DNA from: Hydrogenophaga sp.
GTDB taxonomy: Bacteria; Pseudomonadota; Gammaproteobacteria; Burkholderiales; Burkholderiaceae_C
Length of the DNA stretch: 41,496 bases
Reading direction: 5' to 3'
Assembly: GCA_018333605.1 (NCBI GenBank)
Contig: JAGXSV010000042.1
Coordinates: forward strand, 1 to 41,496
Under the pieces are notes generated by a model, which made no database searches, was not told the origin of the DNA, and worked only from the letters and a program-made list of their open reading frames with translations. This document shows positions 35,265 to 41,496 of this stretch, in pieces. Position 1 is the stretch's first letter. Every line of letters begins with the position of its first letter. Position numbers and translations under genes: made by a program.

Positions 35265-35392
35265 GGAAGCGGTCTCCTGTATGAGGATGGGAACGGGTAT
35301 GTAATTTGGTTTCAATTATCTGCGAAACCAGTTACAAGCAGGTAACAGCTTCGGATCAGGCCACTTGTGCTGACTAAGAAAGAGCTGAAGGG
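35265..35392. other. Upstream of pyk; lost 5' part of HTH gene
   Basis: This AT-richer stretch holds the pyk promoter region on the minus strand. On the plus strand it carries the residue string LTKKELKG (35366-35391), which looks like the part just before the HTH fragment that follows but in another frame. Confidence 0.35.
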
Positions 35393-35548
35393 ATGACCTT
35401 GTCCAAGATCCTTAATCAAAAGGGCTATGGAACAGGCACTGACACCATCGACCAGCTGTGTGCCTACTTTGGCTGCCGCGTCGACGAGCTCATGGAGCAC
35501 CTACCAGATGAAGACCAACAAGTAAGCTCGCCGAGCGGAACTGAGTAA
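35393..35548 (+). pseudogene. 5'-truncated Xre-type HTH_26 (YozG-like) regulator fragment
   Basis: The 51-residue frame starts MTLSKILNQKGYGTGTDTID and continues QLCAYFGCRVDELMEHLPDE. This corresponds to the recognition helix and C-terminal half of small Cro/C1-type regulators of the HTH_26 family, which are normally about 70-80 residues with 'GI-R-MTLSKI' at this point. The 5' part is missing. Directly upstream LTKKELKG is readable one frame away, then stops, which indicates a small deletion and frameshift. A shortened protein from the internal ATG would lack helices 1-2 and is unlikely to bind DNA. It could be the remnant of an antitoxin or phage-type regulator. Confidence 0.6.
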
Positions 35549-35765
35549 CTCGACAAAAGTACGTGAAGCGTGAAATGGATAGCGGGCTTTTATTTATGCT
35601 GTTGAAGTTATTGTCCAAAGTAGCGGATGGCGGTGGGTGACAGCTCAGCAGCGATTGCTGTCGGTGGCGGTAGCCTCAAGGCGAATTCACACCACATACC
35701 GCCATGCCGGCCAAAAGTACGGAAGAAAATGAACAGCTCCAGCAGCATTTTTCGGGGCACGATCG
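35549..35765. other. Gap with degenerate, AT-richer sequence
   Basis: These 217 bases have lower GC than the surroundings. No intact gene or clear repeat was seen. With the HTH fragment before and the DUF4242 remnant after, it fits an eroded segment. Confidence 0.35.
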
Positions 35766-37292
35766 CTAATCCGCACGATTCCACAACAAGGCCAAGCGCT
35801 TGCCTACGTGGCGGCCGTGGGTCAGGGCGATGGTGTCCAGGCTCAATGTCAAACTCATCTGGCGGGCCCGCGCCAACGCCGCCCGAGCTGCTCCGGGCTG
35901 ACCCTGGCGGTCCAGGATGGCTGCCTCCAAAACACGGGGCAGGGGAAATTTCGGATCTCGGCGGCTCGATGCGCTTGCTTCCAAAAGCGCCTCGTCCAAT
36001 CGGTCAGCCCGCAGCAAAAAGGTGCCCAACGCCCAGCCCCAGAAGCCCAGGCGGCGGTCGCGTGGACTGATCTTCATGCCGTAGCGCAACTTCTCTATGC
36101 CAGCGTCAAGTTGGCCACTCAGTACCCACGATGCGCCCAGCGCCACATGCGCCTGGGCATTGCTGGGGTCGATCCCCAAAGCCCGGTGCAACACGTCTAA
36201 ACCCTGCTCGTGGTGACCCAGGTCGCACAGCGCACAACCGGCGTAACCCAGCACTTCGGAGCTGCCATCGTCCAGTGCCATGGCTTGCCGCGCGGCGCCC
36301 AATGCCTCTTGCACAAGGTCTGGATCGTTGGGCAGCGCTCCAATGTTCATTGACAAACCGGTCAACAGCGCATAGTGCGCATGGCCGAGGCCAAACGCAG
36401 GGTCCAGCGCCACGCTGGTCTGCAGGTGCAGCCGGGCTTCGGCCATCGCGTCGCGGCTCCAGCCCTGCAGCGCCAGCGAACCCACAGCTTGGTGGTAGTG
36501 GGCCCAGGCGTCCTGGTTTTCCGGACGCTGGCGACGGATGTGGGCAATCTCGGCCCGGGTCAATTCAGGCTCCAACTCGGACATGACGCCGCGCGCAATG
36601 TCCTCCTGCAGATCGACGGCCTCGTCGCGGCAGCGATCGAAACGGCCGCTCCACAGCACAAGCCCAGTGGCTGCCTCGATCAGTTGGGTGGACACCCGCA
36701 GCGCGTCGCCCACGAGACGCACGCTGCCATCCACCACAAAGCGCACACCCAGTTGCCGTGCCACCTCAGGCACCGTCACCTCATGGCCCCGGAAGGCGAA
36801 AGACGATGCACGGGAAATGAGCATGAAGCCCGGCACGCGGGCCAGCAGCGCAATCACGTCCTCCACCAGGCCGTCGGCCAGAAAGGTCACCTGCGGGCTG
36901 TCCGACAGCACGCTGAACGGCAACACCGCAATGGTGGGGCGCGCTGCATTAGCGGCATGCGGGTCGAGTCCATCCTGCTGCGGCGATCCAGCGCATGGCA
37001 CGAGATCAAGCGCAAATCGGTAGCCGCGTCCGGGGATGGTGGCAATGGCCTGCGACCCCAGCACTTTGCGAAGCGCAGACACCTGCACCGACAGGTTGTT
37101 CTCCTCCACCACCAGGCCAGGCCAGACCAAGTCCAGGATCTCGCCTTTGGACACCACCCGATCGCGGTGCTTCAGCAGGCACAGCAGCAGGTCGAATGCG
37201 CGCGCGCCCACCTCGGCCGCTTGTCCGTCGAGCAACAAAAGTCGCTCGGTCGGGCGCACCTCGAAGCGGTCAAACTGAAATCGATCCTGCAT
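35766..37292 (-). CDS. Winged-helix (OmpR/CadC-type) regulator with TolB-like and TPR domains
   Basis: A soluble 508-residue transcriptional regulator. The N-terminal Trans_reg_C winged helix (residues 5-100) ends in IATIPGRGYRFALDL, the usual wing. A TolB/FlgO-like domain follows (about 118-250, RPTIAVLPFSVLSDSPQVTF to DLQEDIARGVMSELE), then TPR-type helical repeats to the end (about 270-490). There is no receiver domain and no transmembrane segment, so the input is probably through the TolB-like/TPR part. Such regulators often sit divergent from small stress-enzyme operons. Here they are the DUF4242 remnant, OsmC, methyltransferase and hydrolase genes starting at 37412. Confidence 0.88.
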   Translation of the reverse strand: MQDRFQFDRFEVRPTERLLLLDGQAAEVGARAFDLLLCLLKHRDRVVSKGEILDLVWPGLVVEENNLSVQVSALRKVLGSQAIATIPGRGYRFALDLVPCAGSPQQDGLDPHAANAARPTIAVLPFSVLSDSPQVTFLADGLVEDVIALLARVPGFMLISRASSFAFRGHEVTVPEVARQLGVRFVVDGSVRLVGDALRVSTQLIEAATGLVLWSGRFDRCRDEAVDLQEDIARGVMSELEPELTRAEIAHIRRQRPENQDAWAHYHQAVGSLALQGWSRDAMAEARLHLQTSVALDPAFGLGHAHYALLTGLSMNIGALPNDPDLVQEALGAARQAMALDDGSSEVLGYAGCALCDLGHHEQGLDVLHRALGIDPSNAQAHVALGASWVLSGQLDAGIEKLRYGMKISPRDRRLGFWGWALGTFLLRADRLDEALLEASASSRRDPKFPLPRVLEAAILDRQGQPGAARAALARARQMSLTLSLDTIALTHGRHVGKRLALLWNRAD

Positions 37293-37411
37293 GTATTTTC
37301 CCCAAGGCTGGTGGCCTCGCTGCTTTTTAGCCGATTTTTAGGGACTTTAAAGGTCTTCTGAAGAGCAGGTCGATACCGTGGAGTCACCCCAACCACCTGA
37401 AGGAGATTCTC

Positions 37412-37534
37412 ATGCCCAAGTTCGTGATCGAGCGCAGCGTTCCCGGCATTGGCGGCCTCTGCGCAGACTACCGGCAAGGCATTTCATAAAAATCGCGCAG
37501 CGTACTGCTCGATGGTTTGAAACCAGCACCTTGA
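37412..37534 (+). pseudogene. DUF4242 (nickel-binding SCO4226-like) gene broken by an in-frame stop and truncated
   Basis: A strong ribosome binding site (AAGGAGA, 37400-37406) precedes ATG 37412. The start MPKFVIERSVPGIGGL is the well-conserved N-terminus of DUF4242 proteins. The frame reads LCADYRQGIS, then TAA (37487-37489), then KSRSVLLDGLKP, then TGA. Family members have Gln in 'ISQKSC' at the first stop, so a CAA to TAA change killed the gene. The remaining ~50 residues are missing. The operon downstream (OsmC and others) is kept. Confidence 0.75.
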
Positions 37535-37561
37535 CACTGCCCTTCCATCTGGAGAACCGAA

Positions 37562-38089
37562 ATGACACACAGCATCCATGAAGCTCAAGCCACTCTGCGC
37601 TCGCAGTACAAGGCAAACCCGGCTCAGGCCATGGTGACGGACCGAGCCAGCACTCGCAGCAGCACCAAAGTGGCCGATCCGTTCCATTCGCTGGTCATCC
37701 CCAAAGGCGGCGACAACCCCGCATGGCCCGTCGGCGTCCACATCGCCGTGGGTGGCCCCTACGACGCTCCCTGCCCTGGCGACCTACTGTGCGCCGCACT
37801 CGCCGCCTGCCAGGACTCGTCGATCCGCCTGGTCGCAGCCAATATGGGCATCGAGTTGACTGCGCTGGATGTGCACGTCCAGGGCAAGGTCGATGTGCGC
37901 GGTGCACTGGGCGTACAGAAAGACGTGCCAGTGGGTTTCCAGTCCATCACCTGTGATGTGCACCTGCAGGCCAAAGATGGCACGCCGCCCGAGATGCTGG
38001 AGAAACTGCGGATGGCGGCGGAACGCTGCTGCGTCGTCTTGAGCACGCTGCAGTCCCCTCCGCAGGTACAGACCAACTATCACATGTAA
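37562..38089 (+). CDS. OsmC/Ohr-family peroxiredoxin-like protein
   Basis: A cytoplasmic thiol peroxidase-type protein of 175 residues. It has the two family cysteines, in LAACQDSSIRLVAANMGIEL (about residue 80) and AERCCVVLSTL (about 157), with an additional adjacent Cys in the second motif. OsmC/Ohr proteins reduce organic hydroperoxides with dihydrolipoamide-type reductants. GGAGAA lies about 7 bases before the ATG. It follows the broken DUF4242 gene and precedes a methyltransferase by 174 bases. Confidence 0.9.
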   Translation: MTHSIHEAQATLRSQYKANPAQAMVTDRASTRSSTKVADPFHSLVIPKGGDNPAWPVGVHIAVGGPYDAPCPGDLLCAALAACQDSSIRLVAANMGIELTALDVHVQGKVDVRGALGVQKDVPVGFQSITCDVHLQAKDGTPPEMLEKLRMAAERCCVVLSTLQSPPQVQTNYHM

Positions 38090-38263
38090 GGGGCTTGGAC
38101 CGGTCCACCTTGTTCCTGACCGGTGAGTGCCTTATCGCTGAACCAGGTTGCTTGAATCCCGCAAACGCCTGCGAGGTTGTTGCGCAAAGCACGCAGCTGA
38201 CGGATGAACAACATCCACTTCCATCGACCAGATCCAACCACTTTCATCCAACGAGGTTTCCTC

Positions 38264-39076
38264 ATGAACGCACCTACCGACCTAAACGCCCTGAAGACCC
38301 GCCAGCAATCCGCTTGGGCCAGCGGCGACTACGCTGTGATTGGCACCACGCTGCAGATCGTCGGCGAGCAGCTCGCCGAAGCCTGCGATTTACGCACCGA
38401 CGAACGGGTGCTCGATGTCGCCGCGGGCAACGGCAATGCCACGCTCGCGGCGGCGCGCCGGGGCTGCAGCGTGACGTCCACCGACTATGTCGGGAGCCTT
38501 TTGGACCGCGGCGCCGAGCGGGCCCGCGCCGAAGGCCTGCAGGCAACGTTCCGTGTCGCCGACGCCGAAGCTCTGCCTTTTGACGACGCCAGTTTCGACG
38601 CCGTGCTGTCCACCTTCGGCGTGATGTTCTCGCCCGACCAGCCACAGGCTGCCGCCGAACTGGCGCGTGTGTGCCGTCCGGGCGGGCGCATCGGCCTGGC
38701 GAACTGGACGCCTGAGGGCTTCATCGGTCAGGTGTTCAAGACGCTGGGGCGCCACCTGTCGCCGCCGCCCGGCGTCCAACCGCCGTCGCGCTGGGGGGTC
38801 GAAGCCCATCTTCAGACGCTGTTTGCCGATACCGCCAACGCGATCACGGTGACGCCGAGGCTCTTCCACTTTCGCTACCGCTCGGCCGCGCACTTCATTG
38901 AGGTTTTCCGCAACTTGTATGGCCCCATCCACAAGGCATTCGCCGCACTGCCCGCCGATGGCGCACTGGCGCTTGAAAGCGACCTGACCGAGTTGCTGAC
39001 GCGCATGAACCGCGCGGGCAGCGACTCGCTCGTCGTGCCCAGCGAGTACATTGAAGTGATAGTCCATCGCCGCTGA
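38264..39076 (+). CDS. Class I SAM-dependent methyltransferase (Methyltransf_11 / UbiE-like)
   Basis: A 270-residue small-molecule methyltransferase. SAM motif I is VLDVAAGNGNATLAAARRG (about residues 47-65). The acidic residue after strand 2 is in TSTDYVG, motif II is ADAEALPFDDASFDAVLSTF, and motif III is CRPGGRIGLANWTPEGF. The acceptor is unknown. GAGG about 7 bases before ATG 38264 supports the start; the longer frame from 38204 has no ribosome binding site. The stop is 5 bases before the hydrolase start, so the pair is one transcription unit. Confidence 0.9.
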   Translation: MNAPTDLNALKTRQQSAWASGDYAVIGTTLQIVGEQLAEACDLRTDERVLDVAAGNGNATLAAARRGCSVTSTDYVGSLLDRGAERARAEGLQATFRVADAEALPFDDASFDAVLSTFGVMFSPDQPQAAAELARVCRPGGRIGLANWTPEGFIGQVFKTLGRHLSPPPGVQPPSRWGVEAHLQTLFADTANAITVTPRLFHFRYRSAAHFIEVFRNLYGPIHKAFAALPADGALALESDLTELLTRMNRAGSDSLVVPSEYIEVIVHRR

Positions 39077-39081
39077 GAGCC

Positions 39082-39811
39082 ATGCCCAACCAACCCATCG
39101 ACAGCCAACCGGCCCTGCCTTACCACCGATCAACCGGCGCCGGGCCTGCTGTGGTCTGCATCCACTGCAACGCCAGCAGCTCGGCGCAATGGCGGCCGCT
39201 GATGGACCAGCTGGCGCCGCGCCACCTCGTGCTGGCGCCCGACACGCATGGCGCCGGCCGGGGGCCGGCCTGGCCGGCTGCCCGAAAGCTGAGCCTGAGC
39301 GACGAGGTCGATCTGCTCGAGCCGCTTTTCCGGCACGCTGGCGAACCGGTCGCCTTGGTCGGTCACTCGTATGGCGGTGCGGTTGCGCTTCTGGCCGCGC
39401 TGCGACGGCCTGACCGCGTCAGCGCGCTGGTGCTCTATGAACCCACGCTCTTCACATTGATCGATGCCGCATCGCCGCAGCCGAACTTGGCCGACGGCAT
39501 CCGTGAAACTGTAGGTCGCGCAGCAGCAGCCTTGGCAGCTGGTGACCGGCGCGCTGCCGCCACGATGTTCATCGACTACTGGATGGGTGAAGGTGCCTAT
39601 GTAGCCAAGCCCGAGGCGCAGCGGATCGCCATTGAAGACGCGATCGTTCACGTGCAGGGCTGGTTGTATGCGCTGCTCAAAGATCCCACCCCGCTGGTCG
39701 CATTCCGTGCGCTGAAGATGCCGGTGCTGCTGATGCAGGGCAGCGAGACCACAGATTCAGCGCGCGCCGTGGCCGCGTTGCTGGCGGAAACCTTGCCGCA
39801 CGTGAAGACCC
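39082..39811 (+). pseudogene. Alpha/beta hydrolase truncated at its 3' end by an IS fragment
   Basis: The reading frame has the HG oxyanion region VVCIHCNASSSAQWRPL, LAPDTHGAGRGPAWP and the nucleophile elbow VALVGHSYGGAVALLAAL (G-x-S-x-G). The probable acid strand MPVLLMQGSETTDSA also fits. After LPHVKTL (about 39811) the hydrolase sequence stops. The open frame continues to 39924 only because it runs antisense through a transposase gene. The C-terminal part with the catalytic His is missing, so the enzyme is probably dead. It follows the methyltransferase by 5 bases. Confidence 0.8.
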
Positions 39812-40282
39812 TCAGGGCTTGTCCAGCGCCTCGCGCACCGAGTGCAGCAGGGCTGGGCGCATCCACGCCGTGCTGGCTGGCTCGTCGATACGCTCGAGCG
39901 CCCGGCGCAGCGCGTCTTCGCTGACGATTCTGTTGAGCCCCAGGGCCTGCGCGGCCACCACGTCGCCACGCAGCGCGGTGATGTGGGCGTAGCGCCGGTG
40001 CCCGGCCAGCAGCCCCAGCATCAGTGTGCCGAGCACGTCGCGCTGGGTGGGTGCGTTGCCGCTGCTGTAGGTCAGCGGGCAGTCCGCCACCCAGCGATCG
40101 AAGACCCGGGTGGCCGCCAGGAGCTCGGCGAAGAAGACCAGCTGGCCGTGCGGCGTGGCCGCCGCACCGCTGTCCCAGCGCACAGGCATGCGTTCGCCCA
40201 GCGTATCCACCACTTGTGGCTCAGCACCGTGCACATCACCCTGGACCAGGGCCCCTTTTGGCTTGCGTTTGGATTCACCCAT
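39812..40282 (-). pseudogene. IS1380-type transposase, 5' fragment
   Basis: The minus-strand frame starts at ATG 40282 (MGESKRKPKGALVQGDVHGA) and is typical of IS1380-family transposases for about 156 codons, through LLAGHRRYAHITALRGD and SEDALRRALERIDEPAST. It ends at REALDKP, where a TGA is created at the joint with hydrolase DNA; family members normally continue with W-V-L-D-I-D, the first catalytic Asp region. About two thirds of the protein, including the DDE core, is missing. Confidence 0.8.
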
Positions 40283-40365
40283 CGGGTGCGTTTGCCAAAT
40301 CAGCGCAACCCCGCGCCAGCACTGGATTTCTTCACATGCCGCAGGCGTGAACTGCCGTTTTTAGG
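39812..40365 (-). mobile_element. IS1380-like element, one end only
   Basis: The element runs from the deletion joint near 39811 to a probable terminal inverted repeat. On the minus strand the repeat begins CCTAAAAACGGCAGTTCACG at 40365, and IS1380 ends typically begin with CCT. Right of 40365 the sequence reads in frame into an IS5-like transposase, so this is the point of insertion. The other end and any target duplication are lost. Confidence 0.6.
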
Positions 40366-41247
40366 TTCAAACAAAGCTTTGCCAAGGAAGGCAAGGCCCT
40401 GCGTTTCAAGGCGGGGCGCTACGCGCACGCGCGCCAGTTCAAGCGGCTGCGCAAGATCATCAAGCGCCAGCGCACCATCGTCGCCAGCCTGGGCCGGGAG
40501 ATCCCACGCAAGGCCCAGGCTGCTGGTCATGTGCTCGGTGAGCGCACAAAACAAGCGCTGGCCAAGGCCGCGCAGATCGTGGCGCAGTCGGGCCAGCGCA
40601 AGAACGAGGCAGGTGTTTCCAAGCTCTACGCCTGGCACGCCCCCGAGGTGGTGTGCATGGACAAGGGCAAGAGCCGCACGCCATACGAGTTCGGCGCCAA
40701 GGTGGGCATTGCCATGACGCTGCAGCACAACCTGATCGTGGGGGCCAGGGCGTTCGAGGGCAACCCGTTTGATGGCCACACCTTGAGGGAGCAACTGGAG
40801 CAGGCGGGCATCCTGATGCAGGACACCGGCATCAAGCCGACCACGGCGTATGTGGACCTGGGGTACCGGGGCGTGGACGGGGACAACCCCGGTGTTGACA
40901 TCAACCATCGGGGCAAGGCCAAGTCATTGACGCCCCAGGAGAAGAAGCTGCTCAAACGGCGCCAGGCGATCGAACCGATCATCGGGCACTTGAAGGAAGA
41001 CCACGGCATGGAGCGCTGTCACCTCAAAGGGGCGCAGGGTGACCGGTTGCATGCGGTGCTGTGTGCGGCGGGCTACAACATCCGCTGGCTGCTGCGCATG
41101 ATCGCCAGGAGGGGGGTGGCCTTCTTGCGGCGCCTTTATTTGCGCCTGTGTGAGGTGGCGGGCATGCGGCCGAACTGGCGCCGGATGCTGCGCGATGTCG
41201 CCTCCATCGCATTCAGGGGGCCAGCACCGCGACCGGCGACTGCCTGA
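40366..41247 (+). pseudogene. IS5-family transposase, 3' fragment
   Basis: From TTC 40366 the frame is open to the stop at 41247 (about 293 codons). It reads FKQSFAKEGKALRFKAGRYA, then the catalytic-core strand VVCMDKGKSRTPYEFGAKVG, the second Asp in TTAYVDLGYRGVD, and the Y-R-E-type block RRQAIEPIIGHLKEDHG. The N-terminal part with the first catalytic Asp is missing, because an IS1380-like element occupies its place. A GTG at 40531 could start a shorter product, but it could not catalyse transposition. Confidence 0.8.
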
Positions 41248-41435
41248 AAAAGAATAAATCAGGACCGACTACGTAAGCTAGTTGTCGCTCAGTGTTGTGA
41301 GCCGGGCGGCAGAGCAATCAGCCTTAGGCAGACAGCGCGGCGCACACGGGGATCTAGTGTAGTGTTTGATTCTTGATGGAACTTATATTACGAGTGCATT
41401 TCCAATGCTCTACTACGAGCAAACGGAGAGAGCCA
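41248..41435. other. Gap between IS5 remnant and IS630 transposase
   Basis: These 188 AT-richer bases should contain the right end of the IS5-like element and the left end of the IS630-like element. The terminal repeats cannot be fixed because neither partner end is in the window. A CTAG tetranucleotide at 41278-41281 could be an IS5-type target site. Confidence 0.35.
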
Positions 41436-41496
41436 GTGCGAGTTGCCCCCGAGATTGTGTTGACCGACGAAGAGCGAGCCGAGTTGACCCGGCTGG
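41436..41496 (+). CDS. IS630-family transposase, first 20 codons
   Basis: A GTG start at 41436, preceded by GGAGAG (41425-41430), reads VRVAPEIVLTDEERAELTRL. This is the usual N-terminus of IS630-type transposases in betaproteobacteria. The gene runs off the right edge. Confidence 0.7.
   Translation, partial: MRVAPEIVLTDEERAELTRL

Overview
The window is a piece of a GC-rich betaproteobacterial chromosome. The family is most likely Comamonadaceae, with a Hydrogenophaga-, Acidovorax- or Polaromonas-like background. Support comes from the strong G/C bias at third codon positions, orphan Bug/TctC-type binding proteins, a typical betaproteobacterial porin, and the arrangement of pyk, fba, purC, purE, purK and tsaC on one strand. 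The assignment is inferred from gene content; no database search was possible.

Left part (1-8355): a nearly complete tsaB (minus) lies divergent from dacB (PBP4). A secreted lipoprotein lipase and a porin follow, with a TetR-like palindrome upstream of the lipase. Then comes the minus-strand set purE-purK-tsaC (Sua5 type). Two enzymes of tRNA t6A synthesis, TsaB and TsaC, therefore lie within 6 kb of each other.

Central part (8356-30899): about 22.5 kb separates purE from purC, although these genes are usually adjacent in related bacteria. The block holds (a) a CnoX-like thioredoxin-TPR protein; (b) an ornithine cyclodeaminase-family enzyme, a MarR regulator, two Bug binding proteins, a sulfatase and a SulP transporter, which read as an organosulfate/sulfate locus; (c) an FNR-like regulator, two tandem PAS histidine kinases (the second with a degraded ATPase domain), a NarL-type response regulator, an alpha/beta hydrolase, a Lon-like protease and a short Hsp70, which read as a stress/proteostasis locus with a candidate FNR box; (d) tRNA-Arg(ACG) with promoter and terminator; (e) an MFS exporter with a C-terminal monooxygenase-like domain, and mmsA divergent from a LysR regulator.

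Right part (30900-41496): purC, fba and pyk lie on the minus strand, with a PAP2 phosphatase on the plus strand. Beyond pyk the chromosome looks eroded. There is a 5'-truncated HTH_26/Xre regulator fragment, a winged-helix/TolB-like/TPR regulator, a DUF4242 gene killed by an in-frame stop, an OsmC protein, a methyltransferase, and an alpha/beta hydrolase whose 3' end has been cut off. The hydrolase runs into a 5' fragment of an IS1380-like transposase, which in turn interrupts an IS5-like transposase whose N-terminal half is gone. The window ends at the first codons of an IS630-type transposase.

The most promising object for new biology is block (c). An intact kinase is paired with a kinase-like partner that keeps the phospho-acceptor His but has lost the ATP-binding residues, beside an FNR-like protein with an incomplete cysteine set and two protein-quality-control genes.
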